From: Mastigamoeba balamuthi
Taxonomy: Eukaryota > Evosea > Mastigamoebida > Mastigamoebidae
Direction: 5' to 3'
Assembly (NCBI GenBank): GCA_902651635.1
Contig: CACRSC010000025.1
Span: 137,141-201,140 of the forward strand
DNA: 64,000 nucleotides
Shown: positions 45,103 through 55,199 of the stretch, piece by piece
How positions within the stretch are numbered: position 1 is the first letter of the stretch
How the letters are laid out: each line of letters begins with the position of its first letter
Program-made: the position numbers and the translations under genes
Notes under the pieces: generated by a model
Seen by the model: the letters and a program-made list of their open reading frames with translations, nothing else
Told to the model about the DNA's origin: nothing
Databases searched by the model: none

Positions 45103-45732
45103 ATGTCGTTTCTTCCTCGGGACGAGTGGCTGCAGGTCGTCGAGAAGGCTGTGCTGGTGTCGATCGACCTGATCCTGCGGCGGCGCGAGGACGGGCGCGT
45201 GCTGGTGGGCCTGCGGACCAACGAGCCCGCGCGGGGCTGCTGGTTCGTCCCCGGCGGCTGCGTCCGCAAGGGCGAGCGCCTCGACGACGCCTACCGCCGC
45301 ATCAGCGCCGCCGAGCTCGGCGACACCCTCGAGCGCCGCAACTCCCGCCTCGTCGGCGCCTTTGACCACTGGTGAGACCCGTCCCCGTCCCGCCCCCCCC
45401 GCGAAGACCCGTTCGAAACCCGCATCGCGGAGTGGCAGATATTTGGTTGTTGCCTGGATTGCACCCGGGAGGAAATCCTGCTGGAGATAGAGGAATCTGG
45501 ATCTGATATGCTCGGTTCGCTCAGGTACGACACCAACTTCGCTCTGAAGGAGGGGGTGAGCACGCAGTACGTGTGCCTGGCCCACGTGGCCGAGGTCGAC
45601 GGCCCCAGGGCGAGAAAGTGGCAGGTGGACGAGCAGCACTCGCAGTGGAGGTGGCTGACGGTGGAGGAGCTGGGGTCCCTGCCAGAGGTCCACCCCAACA
45701 CCCGCGCCTACGCAGCCTACCTCAGCTACTGA
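45103..45732 (+). CDS. GDP-mannose mannosyl hydrolase-type NUDIX enzyme
   Basis: Would hydrolyse GDP-mannose or GDP-glucose to GDP and sugar. Exon 1 is 45103-45371 and exon 2 is 45525-45732; the intron (GTGAGA..TCAG) restores FDHWYDTNFALKEGV. Diagnostic features of this NUDIX subgroup are GCWFVPGGCVRKGERLDDAY with RISAAELG (a NUDIX box lacking the usual second Glu of REUxEE), AFDHWYDTNF, and the C-terminal QHSQWRWLTVEEL with VHPNTRAY. About 158 residues, normal for the family. The family is mainly bacterial (gmm/nudD), and the intron shows this copy is settled in a eukaryotic genome. Transfer from bacteria is an inference. Confidence 0.85.
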
Positions 45733-45938
45733 GCTATGTAGGCCCTGCAGCAGCAGCAGCAGCAGCAGCAGTCAGTGAATACCGAATGCTACCATCCCTT
45801 CTTCCACTTGGTTCTGCAAAACGCGATGGCAATGGGGAACACGGGTGTGCAAATGCGACAGCGAGAACGAAACTGCCGGACCATGTAGCGGAGTCGTGCG
45901 TTTGTTGCTGGCTCAGATGTGAATTCCCTTCACAAGAT

Positions 45939-46010
45939 TCCGAAGTGGTGTAGTTGGTAACATAAGCGGCTCTCACCTGCTTGCCCCGGGTTCGATTCCC
46001 GGCTTCGGAA
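45939..46010 (+). tRNA. tRNA-Glu (CTC)
   Basis: Cloverleaf: acceptor stem TCCGAAG (45939-45945) with CTTCGGA (46003-46009) and discriminator A. The D arm follows TGGTGTAGTTGGTAACA (A box). The anticodon stem is AGCGG/CTGCT around loop CTCTCAC, so the anticodon is CTC (reads GAG). The T arm is CCGGG TTCGATT CCCGG (B box). No intron, no encoded CCA. A run of five T directly follows. Confidence 0.95.
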
Positions 46011-46011
46011 C

Positions 46012-46016
46012 TTTTT
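46012..46016 (+). terminator. RNA polymerase III terminator
   Basis: TTTTT begins two bases after the discriminator base of tRNA-Glu, the usual polymerase III stop. Confidence 0.85.
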
Positions 46017-46080
46017 CTTTGTTGATACGCATGAGAAATCACGATTTTATTGTTACAGATTCCCGTCGCTGTGTTCGCTG

Positions 46081-47521
46081 ATGGCTCAGCAGCAGCGGTC
46101 GCCGTCTCCGCAGGGCGACGACGCGGTCTCGTCGCTTCTTGACCGTCTCGACACCGTCGACCCGGCCGCCCGCCCGCGCCTGCTCGGCGCCCTGGTGTCC
46201 AACGAGCGGGCGCTGCGCTCGCGGGCGGCCTGCGCGCGTGTCGTCGGCCACCTCGCCGCCCTGGCCGCCAGCGCCCCCGCCTCCGACGACGACGACCAGC
46301 GCTACCGCCTCTGGGCCGCCTCCCAGCTCCGCCGCGTGGCCCTGTGCCCTCCCGCCAACGACCGGTGCGTCGACCGTTGGGTCCGCGGTTCGATTCCCGC
46401 CGACGGCACAATTCTCGCCCCCCGACAGCTCCGCCGAGGCCCTCGCGTGCGACGCCCTCGTGTCGCGCTCCGCCCGCGCTCTGCTGCCCACGTCCGCCCC
46501 GTCCCGCGTCCCGTCCCCAGCGGCGCCCGCGGCCATGGACTGGGCCGAGTGGTCGCTCTGCTGCGCCCGCCTGCGCTCCCTCGTCCGCTGCCCCCGCGCC
46601 TCCGCTGCCCTCTCTGCCGCTGCCACTACTTCTGCTGCCACTGCTGCCACTGCTGCTGCTGCGCCCTCTCTGCCACCACTGCCTGCCCGCTGTGCTGCTG
46701 CTGCTGCTGCTGCTGCTGCTGCGTCCCCTGTGCCGCTGCTGCCTACCCGCTGTGCTGCTGCGCCCCTTGCGCCCTCGCTGCCGCCCTGCCGCGGCCCCGC
46801 GTGGCTCTGGTGGGACCCCGCCGTCGCCGCTGCCTCGGCGCTCTGCTCGCGCGTCGCCGCGCCCGAGGCCCCCGAGCGCCCGCCCGCCGCCGCGCTGTTC
46901 CCCTTGCCGGCACCCGCACGCGCGCTGGCGGCGGAGCTCCTGGCCGCCTGCGCCGTGGCGCCGTCGCCCTCGGCCGCCGCCCGCGACGCCAACAGGCTCC
47001 TCGCGCCCCTCTTCCCGCGCTGCTCGGCGCTGCTCGCCGCCTGCGACGCCCTCAGTGCGGGGGCCGCGCGCGAGGCGGGCGTCGTCTGCGCGCTCTTCGC
47101 GCCGTGGGTGCGCGCCGCCTGCGACGCCGCCGTCTGCTGGCCCGACCCGCGCGCCGCAGACGCCGCACGCGAGTTCGCCAGCCGCGCGCTCTGCTGCTGC
47201 CCGCGCGCGGCGGCCGCGCTCTCGCGGTGGCTCGCGGCCGCGCGCCAGAGGGCCGCCGCCGCCGAGTGCGCGGAGCTCGTGGCGCGCGGGGGGGCGCTGG
47301 CCCTGCGCGCGTGCCTCTGCGCTGCGCTCGCCCGCGGGGCCGCCGACTGCGTCGCCGCGTGCGTCGGCGCTGCGCTGCGGTCCGAGGGCGCGGCCCCCGC
47401 GGACGTGGCCGCCGTCTGCGAGGACGCGCTCGCGGCGCTGGCCGCCTGCCAGGGCCCCGCGGAGCCCGAGGCCTTCGCGTGCCTGCGCCGCGAGCTCGAG
47501 TCCCTGCGGTCGCAGCGATGA
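46081..47521 (+). CDS. Ala/Cys-rich helical protein of unknown function
   Basis: Exon 1 is 46081-46364 (MAQQQRSPSPQGDDAVSSLL) and exon 2 is 46429-47521. The 64-nt intron (GTGCGT..ACAG) restores ANDR-SAEALACDAL. The protein of 458 residues is mostly alpha-helical with repeated Leu/Ala/Cys helices (LAAELLAACAVAPSPSAAAR, ECAELVARGGALALRACLCA). It suggests an armadillo/HEAT-like superhelix, but no family was recognised. A low-complexity segment encoded by 46600-46760 (Ala/Pro/Cys) is built on GCTGCC/GCTGCT repeats and probably expands easily. It lies 71 nt after the tRNA gene on the same strand. Confidence 0.6.
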
Positions 47522-48039
47522 AAACGACCGCGGAGCCCCGCAGGTGAGCTGCGGCTGCGCTCCCTCTGCTCCCGCCGTGCTGTGCCTGTGCGGGCTGAGC
47601 CCTGCGTGTGCACGACGACCGCTGGCGTGTCGGAGGAGACGACAGTCCTCGCCCTGCATCTGGCAGTGACTTTGCTAGCGTTTTCCGGAAGTCGGGGGGC
47701 GATGGTACTGGTATCTCAACGAGACCGCTGCCCTGCGGCCCCTCCGGCAGGCCGACCGCTCCTTCGGCGTGGAACAGGACCTGGAGATCATTCGCCGCGC
47801 TGGCCCAGCTGCATTGGCGTTGCGCCCTCGGAGTGCGGACACCTACGGGCTGTGCTTCTCCGCTCTTGGCTTTTTGTTTTGCGAAATCGCTGTAGAATGC
47901 CGCATTTCGGTTTTGGCAGGAGAGACGGGAGATCCGCACTGCTGCCCCCCGGATCAGGGCAAGAAAGCACAGGCAGCCCTGGTCTTCCAAGCCTTATCGT
48001 GAACGAGCAGCGTGCAGTCCGCAAAAATAGTGCCCGCAG
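47522..48039. other. intergenic, promoter region of phosphodiesterase 2
   Basis: No gene. It ends with the CAAAAATAGT element. Sequence becomes A/T-richer over the last 150 nt. Confidence 0.45.
48022..48031 (+). promoter_or_regulatory. CAAAAATAGT element of phosphodiesterase 2
   Basis: Identical ten bases to those before phosphodiesterases 1 and 3, ending 8 nt before ATG 48040. If it marks the transcription start or TATA-like site, the leader would be extremely short. Confidence 0.5.
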
Positions 48040-51000
48040 ATGTACTCTGAGCTGCGCCTCGTGCTCTGCCTCCTGGTGGCCTCCGCCGTCGCCACGTGCG
48101 CTCGCTCCCCTCCTTGGCTCGTTACGTTGGCTGAGCAGCGCCTCGCAGCGAGTACGCGGCGATGGAGAGTGTGGTCCTGCGCACTCTCTTCCTGGTGGAC
48201 CGAACCTACACCACCATCGAGACCGTGCGCCCTCAGTGCGCTCCCGCCTGCGGTCGCTCACTGCCCGTGGGGGTTCGGCTCAGGCTGCCAAGGAGGCGGC
48301 GGGTCTGGCCGAGTGGGCTGTGAGGTACGGGGCTCTGCCCGACGTCCACCTGACGTACCTCTCGTACGTCCCCGGGCCCTACCCGCTCCTCTACGACCTC
48401 CGCCTCGACAGGGCCGCCGAGGTTCGTGTCTCCGTCCCGCCCACCTGTCGCCTGACGCTCTGGCGCCGCAGATGTTCCTGTCGACCAACGCGCTGGCCAG
48501 CGACCCCTCGCCGCTGCTCGACAGCGCCGTCGGGGGCCTCGACTGCCCCTGCAGGGCCGAGTGGGCCGACTTCTGCAACGCGACCGCCGCTGCACGCGCG
48601 GGCCGCCCGTGCGTCTCATGCGCGCGCGCGTGCGACACGCTGCTGGCGCTGCGCATCAGCAAGTCGCTGGACTCGTACCTGCACACGGTCATCCCCAGCA
48701 ACCCCTTCACGCTGGGCTGGCTCTGGACGCGCGGCGACGGCGTCAACCACTCGGACTTTGTCTGCGCCTGGACCGTCAAGCCCTACTCGCTCGCGACGGG
48801 CCTCTACTCGTGGGGCCCTCTCAACAGCACCGCGTGGGACTCGAGCGGGCCCAGCGGCTACCCCATGACGGGCCTCACCGAGGGGCGGGCGGCGCTGGAC
48901 AGGACCCCCAGGTGGTCGTCGCCCTACTACCTTCCCGTCCTGAAAGGTCTGAAGTCCCCCGCACCTCCGAGGCGCTCACAGAGAACGCCCTCTCTCAGCC
49001 GCATCGGTGTCGGTCGGCGTCCCCGCGTGGAGCGCCGACGGCGAGTACCTCGGCGGCGTCTCGGTGGACGTGCCCATGAGCGCCTCGCGCGCCTTCTTCC
49101 TGAACCTCTCGTTCAGCTCTCCCAGTACGTCCAGCACAGCGCAGCGCTGCTCCCCTTGGCCGCATCTCAAATGCGCCTGCAGTCCCCTTCACGAGCGTGC
49201 TGTCCCTGAGCAGCGGCGAGCTCGTGGCTGCGTCGGACGAGGCCGTGTCGGAGCTGTGGGGCGAGTGCGCGGACAACCTGTGCGACGTGACGACGCTCGA
49301 CGCGCAGATGAAGTCGATAGCGGAGTCTGCGCACAGCAGTGCGGCCGAGTACTGGGACGTCACGGCGCGGGGCAGGGACTACATCGTCTTTGTGCAGACG
49401 CTCTCCAACGGGTGGAAGCTCTGGTTCTTCGTCCTCCGCTCCGACGCCTTCCCCAAGAGTGCGGATAGGAGCCCACCGCGTCTCCTCGCGCTTCGTTCAG
49501 CGTCTGACGGTGCGCACCACCTCAGAGGAGAGCGAGGCAGGCAAGATAGCCGCCTCTGTGGTGGTGCCCGTGTGCGGCCTCACGGCGGTGTTCACCGTCT
49601 TGCTGGTCGTGCACTCGAAGCGCATGCACAAGCGCGTGCGGGACCTCGAGGAGCAGCTGGGCAGCGTGGCGTCGGCCAGCGTCATCGGGACGCCCGCCGA
49701 GGACGCCATCCGGGCCCTCATCCGCGTCCAGCAGTTCCCCAAGCTCACCAAGGGCCTCAGGGGCGACGTCTCGCTCGTCATGACGCTCATCGCCTCCAAC
49801 AAGCTCTTCAAGGCCGACTCCAACCTCCGCCAGAAGCTCCGCGACATGAGTGCGCCGCCCCGCTGCCCTGTCCTGCGCTCACGGCACGGCGACCAGATCT
49901 CGACAAGGACGTCGACGAGTTCCTGCTCTCTGTGCTGGCCGAGAGAGACCAGCTGCACCGAAGGACACGCGACATGTCGATCGCCTCGACGGGGCCCAGG
50001 AGAGGCTTGATCAACTGCTTGGAGGAGCCCGAGACCTGCGACGGCGTCGACCTCGCCGACGCAACGGCGCTGGTCGCCTCTGCGCTCCCCAGCGACGCGA
50101 AGTCGGCTGCGTTCGAGTCGTGGAACTACGACGTGGCCGCGATCTGCGTTCCGCACGGGACGTCGCTGCTGGAGGTCGTCGCGATGGCTGCGCTCGAGGC
50201 CCACGGGCTGATATCCAGCTTCAGCCTCGACAGGCACGTCGTGCAGTCGTTCTTCAGAGCAGTCGAGAAGGGCTACAAGGGGAACCCCTACCACAACAGC
50301 ACCCACGCAGCAGACGTCGTCCAGGGCGTGCACGCCCTCATCTGCTCCTGCAGCACTGTCCAGTTCACGCCTCTCGAGAGGCTCGGGGCCATCATCGCCA
50401 GCGCCTGCCACGACTACGGCCACTGGGGCGTCAACAACGCGTTCCTGCAATCGACTATGGACCCACTGTTTGTGCAGTACAACGGCGTCAGCGTGCTCGA
50501 GAACATGCACTGCGCTGAGTCGATGAAACTCCTCATGTCCCCGGAGCTCAGCTTCGTCAGGAGTAAGCTCCAGCGCGAGGACATCTTCGAGCTACACCGC
50601 GTGGTGTCGCAGCTGGTGCTGGCCACCGACATGTCGCGGCACCTCGAGATCACCTCCCAGTTCAGCACCCGCGTCACCACGGGCAAGGTCGACGGGGCCA
50701 ACAAGGCGGACAGGCTGCTGGTGCTGCAGATGATGATCAAGGCGGCCGACGTGTCCAACCCCACGCGGCCTTGGACGGCGTGCTCTCGGTGGGCGCAGTG
50801 CGTGATGAGCGAGTTCTTCGGGCAGGGGGACAGGGAGCGGGAGGAGGGCCTGACGGTGTCGCCGTTCATGGACCGGCAGACGGCGGACACGGCCAAGTGC
50901 CAGCTGGCCTTCATCAAGTTCATCGTGCGCCCCATGTCGGAGCTTGTCCACCACATCAGCCCCGGCGTCTCCCGCGCCATGCTCGCCAACATTGACGCCA

Positions 51001-51047
51001 ACGCTGCCAAGTGGGAGGCCAGCGCCCTCCCTGTCCCAGCTCCCTGA
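48040..51047 (+). CDS. receptor phosphodiesterase 2: Cache sensor, TM helix, PDE catalytic domain
   Basis: Paralogue of the gene at 32202 with the same intron positions. Signal peptide MYSELRLVLCLLVASAVAT. The second intron here has a GT donor (IET|GTGCGC) where genes 1 and 3 have GC. Ectodomain: LDCPCRAEWADFCNAT, GWLWTRGDGVNHSDF and SVGVPAWSADGEYLGG, with N-glycosylation sites. The TM helix (IAASVVVPVCGLTAVFTVLL) is followed by the coiled coil MHKRVRDLEEQLG and a conserved helix (IGTPAEDAIRALIRVQQF). The catalytic domain has all motifs: NSTHAADVVQ, SACHDYGHWGVNN, IKAADVSNPTRPW and CQLAFIKFIV. The linker between TM and PDE differs most from paralogues (RDMSIASTGPRRGLINCLEE), suggesting different coupling. 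Stop at 51047. Confidence 0.88.
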
Positions 51048-51619
51048 GTTCAGGTAATACAGCAGCTCCATGTGTGTTCAGACCACAACCACGGCGCTGT
51101 GGCACGCTCTCACGTCGGCGCCTGTGATATGCCCGTGTATGTGAATCTGCTAGCTCGCCACTCCTCGTTTTCTGGGCCGCATCGTTGGTCTGTGGTGGCC
51201 GATGAGTGACTCTGTTTCACCCTTAACACTTGAACTCCGTCTCGCAGGGCAGAAAGAACTGTTAGTGGACCCCGCCTTCGTGCACTCTATGCTGCAGTGC
51301 ATTCTGTTTTTCATTGTCGAACAAGTTCAGGTGGTATTGCTCTTCGTTTTCCCCGTGCCCTGAATAGCATCGGCCCGTGTGCCGAAGGGGGAGAATACGC
51401 CCCTTTGTGGCGAAATACTCCACTTTGCGGCGATGGCGATGGCGCTGCCCCTGCTTTCAGCGCCCAGCGTGACTGCGTCGCCCCTGAGCCCGCGCGTGCT
51501 GAGGGGCTTCCAGTGACGAGCTCGCATTTCGCTTCCGGCTTGGGCAGCGAAGATCGCCCGTGTCGACGAAGCTGCACGCCGGGACCGAAGCGAAATCAGT
51601 CAAAAATAGTCCTGGGGCG
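51048..51619. other. intergenic, promoter region of phosphodiesterase 3
   Basis: No gene supported. The region carries the CAAAAATAGT element at 51601-51610. It separates two head-to-tail phosphodiesterase genes. Confidence 0.45.
51601..51610 (+). promoter_or_regulatory. CAAAAATAGT element of phosphodiesterase 3
   Basis: Identical to the words before phosphodiesterases 1 and 2, ending 9 nt before ATG 51620. Confidence 0.5.
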
Positions 51620-54600
51620 ATGGTTTGTACGCGGCTGCTCCTCGTGCTCAGCCTCCTAGCGGCCTATGGGGGCGCCAGGTGCTCCTTCGCTCCTGCAGCT
51701 TTCTGAAGCCCTCCTGCTCACTCGCTCGTTCCGCGAGGGCAGCGAGTACGCGGCGATGGAGAGCGTGGTCCTGCGCACTCTGTTCCTCGTGGACCAGACC
51801 TACTCCACCATCGAGACCGCACGCCCGCAGCTCCTCCGCAGAGCCCGCGCAGCCCGCTCACTGGGAAGGTGCAGGCAGCCAAGCAGGCGGCGGGCCAGGC
51901 CGAGTGGGCTGTGAGGTCCGGGGCTCTGCCCGCAACGGTGCATCTCACGGACCTCTCGTACTACCCCGGGACCTTTCCGCTCCTCTACGACCTCAGCCTC
52001 GCCCGATCGTCTGAGGTGCGCCCGAGTGCTCTCCGCCGTCGCTGACACGCTGGGGCCGCAGATGTTCCTGTCCAGCAACGCGCTGGCCAGCGACCCCTCG
52101 CCGCTGCTCGACAGGGCCGTCGGGGGCCGCGACTGCCCCTGCAGGGCCGAGTGGGAGGCCTTCTGCAACAAGACCGCCGCTGCCCGCGCGGGGAGCCCGT
52201 GCATCTCGTGCGCTCGCGCGTGCGACACGCTGCTGGCGATGCGCATCAGCGCGACGCTGGACTCGTACCTGCACACGGTCATCCCCAGCAACCCCTTCAC
52301 GCTGGGCTGGCTCTGGACCCGCGGCAACGGGCCCAACAGCACCGACTTTGTGCGGGTGTGGTCCGTGATGCCCTACTCGCTCGCGACGGGCAACTACTCG
52401 TGGGCCCCGCTCAACACGACCGTGGTCAAGCCGTCCTCCCGCGGCGGCTACCCCATGACGGGCCTCACCGAGGGGCGGGAGCCGTTCGACAGGACCCCCA
52501 GGTGGTCGTCGCCCTACTTCCTGAAAGCGAAAAATGGTCCGTTGTGTTTGAACGTCTCTCAGAGGCGTGGCACTCATCCGTCCACAACATCTCCTGCAGC
52601 TGTCACGATAACGGTCGGCGTCCCCGCGTGGAGCGCCGATGGCGAGTACCTCGGCGGCGTCTCGGTGGATTTGCCCATGAGCGCCTCGCGCGCCTTCTTC
52701 CTGAACCTCTCGTTCAGCTCTCCCAGTACGGCCACTCAGTGAAAAAGCGCAACTCCCGAGGCACGCAGCTCAATTGCGCCTGCAGTACCCTTCGAGAGCG
52801 TGCTGTCCCTGAGCAGCGGCGAGCTCGTGGCTGCGTCCGACGAGGCCGTGTCGGAGCTGTGGGGCGAGTGCGCGGACAACCTCTGCGACGTGACGACGCT
52901 CGACCCGCGGATTAAGTCGATCGCGGAGTCTGCGCACAACAAGGCGGGAGAATACTGGGACATCACGGCGCGGGGCAGGGACTACATCGTCTTTGTGCAG
53001 ACGCTCTCCAACGGGTGGAAGCTATGGTTCTTCGTCCTCCGTTCCGACGCCTTCCCCAGCAGTGCGGACCGCCCGGAAAAGAACTCGCGAACTGACGAAA
53101 CGGGCTCTCAGAGAGCCGTGAGGCTGGAGTGATTGCCGCGGCGGTGGTGGTGCCCGTGGTGGTCATCTCGGTGGTGTTCACCCTCATGCTGGTCGTGCAC
53201 TCGAAGCGCATGCAGAGGCGCGTGCGGGACCTCGAGGAGCAGCTGAGCAGCATGGCGTCAGAGAGCGTCATCGGGACGCCCGCCGAGGACGCCATCCGGG
53301 CCCTCATCCGCGTCCAGCAGTTCCCCAAGCTCCCCAAGGGCCTCAAGAACGACGTCTCGTACGTCATGACGCTCATCGCCTCCAACAAGCTCTTCAAGGC
53401 CGACTCCAACCTCCGCCAGAAGCTCCACGACCTGAGTGAGCAGAGCAGCACATCTCCGCTCTCGCTGGGAATTGCTCTCTGACGGGGCAGCAATGCAGAC
53501 CTCGACAAGGACGTGGACGAGTTCCTGCTCTCAGTGCTGGCCGAGAAGGACCAGCTGCACCACCTCTCCCGCCGCGACCTGTCGGTCATCTCGCCTGGGA
53601 CCAAGGCGGACATCTTGAACGGCATCGAGACCTCCGAGGTCTGCGACAGCGACGAGCTCGACAACGCGCTGGCGATGGTCTCCTCGGTCGTCGCCGACAG
53701 CGGGCGCTCGTCCTCGTTCGAGTCGTGGAGCTACGACGTGGCGATGATCAACGTCCCCACGGGGCTCTCGCTGCTCGAGATCGTCACGATGGCAGCGCTC
53801 GAGGCCAACGGGCTGCTGACGAGCTTCAACATCGAGAGGCGCACAGTGCAGTCGTTCATACGCACGGTCGAGCGAGGATACAAGGGGAACCCCTACCACA
53901 ACAGCACCCACGCCGCGGACGTCGTCCAGGCGATGCACTCGCTCATCTGCTCCTGCAGCACTGTCCAGTTCACGCCCATCGAGAGGCTCGGAGCCATCAT
54001 CGCCAGCGCCTGCCACGACTACGGCCACTGGGGCGTCAACAACGCGTTCCTGCAGGCCACAATGGACCCCATCTACCTGCAGTACAACGGCGTCAGCGTG
54101 CTCGAGAACATGCACTGCGCTGAGTCGATGAAGCTCCTCATGTCCCCGGACCTCAACTTCACCCGCGGGCGCCTCAAGCGCGAGGACGTGTGGGAGCTGC
54201 ACCGCGTGGTGTCGCAGCTGGTGCTGGCCACCGACATGTCGCGGCACCTCGAGATCACCTCCCAGTTCAGCACCCGCGTCACCACGGGCAAGGTCGACGG
54301 GGCCAACAAGGCGGACAGGCTGGTGGTCCTGCAGATGATGATCAAGGCGGCTGACGTGTCCAACCCCACGCGGCCTTGGGCTGCGTGCACGCGGTGGGCG
54401 CAGTGCGTGATGAGCGAGTTCTTCGGGCAGGGGGACAGGGAGCGGGAGGAGGGCCTGACGGTGTCGCCGTTCATGGACCGGCAGACGGCGGACACGGCCA
54501 AGTGCCAGCTGGCCTTCATCAAGTTCATCGTGCGCCCCATGTCGGAGCTCGTCCACCACATCAGCCCCGACGTCTCCCGCGCCATGCTCGCCAACCTCGA

Positions 54601-54661
54601 GGCCAACTCGGTCAAGTGGGGCGGCTCCAGCCTGTCCTCTAGCAACAGATCCCGCAAGTAG
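51620..54661 (+). CDS. receptor phosphodiesterase 3: Cache sensor, TM helix, PDE catalytic domain
   Basis: Third intact paralogue, about nine exons. Signal peptide MVCTRLLLVLSLLAAYGGA. A GC donor (IET|GCACGC) is used at intron 2 as in gene 1. Ectodomain: RDCPCRAEWEAFCNKTAAAR, GWLWTRGNGPNSTDF and TITVGVPAWSADGEYLGG. The TM helix (VIAAAVVVPVVVISVVFTLM) precedes coiled coil MQRRVRDLEEQLS. The final exon starts near 53500 (LDKDVDEFLLSVLAEKDQLH). Catalytic signatures NSTHAADVVQ, SACHDYGHWGVNN, ATDMSRHLE, ADVSNPTRPW and CQLAFIKFIV are all kept. The catalytic domains of genes 1-3 are nearly identical over their last 150 residues, including silent sites, so recent duplication or gene conversion is likely. 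The duplicated relic at 57430 derives from this gene. Confidence 0.88.
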
Positions 54662-54950
54662 AAGTACCCGTTGTGTAATACCTACAGAGTCTCAACACGA
54701 AAAATGAAGTGAATGAAACTCGTAGAAGTAAAGAGTAGTGGGGGCGTGGCTTCGCAAATACGTATCACGGACCTTGCTCTGGGGGCACACAAGGCGCCGC
54801 CCGCCATATCGGCTGTATCCGACAAAGAAGTATGTATGCATTTTCTAAATGACGCTCTGGATTTCATTTGTTTTTCGCACACCGTCGGGAACACCCGAAA
54901 CAACAGCACCCGGTCTCGTGGCCCACCGCCCCACCGATCCCCGCCCACCC

Positions 54951-55199
54951 ATGTCTGCTCGTGCATGCTGTTCGCCAGTGTTTGCCGCGGCTGTAGCCCG
55001 GTACTGCGTGCCCCAGGCCAGCAGGGCAGTCTCCATGGCCCCAGCACCGCCCTCGGACGAGGAGCTCGCCCTCCAGCGCGCCAGAACCGAAGAGACCCGC
55101 CAAAGGATCCTGGCGCTCATCGAGCAGATGAATCAGCAGCCCACGATCGCGACGACGTCACCTGATTCGCCAGAGGGATCTGCGATGAGGCCCTCGTGA
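54951..55199 (+). CDS. 82-codon ORF, copy A
   Basis: Starts MSARACCSPVFAAAVARYCV, with a second in-frame Met at residue 29 (MAPAPPSDEELALQRARTEE) that may be the true start. The second half is an acidic/basic helix (TRQRILALIEQMNQQ) and a Ser/Pro tail. The same frame is kept open in copy B at 58274, with no indel between the copies. Differences are both silent and replacement, so coding constraint is weak or recent. It could be a real small protein or the last exon of a longer one. Function unknown. Confidence 0.45.
   Translation: MSARACCSPVFAAAVARYCVPQASRAVSMAPAPPSDEELALQRARTEETRQRILALIEQMNQQPTIATTSPDSPEGSAMRPS

Noticed and set aside
46309-46420. Second tRNA-like sequence (GGTTCGATTCCCGCC) in the intron of the 46081 gene
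   Set aside because: The B box matches, but acceptor and anticodon stems do not pair (only about four of seven acceptor pairs), and the candidate would overlap the end of exon 1.
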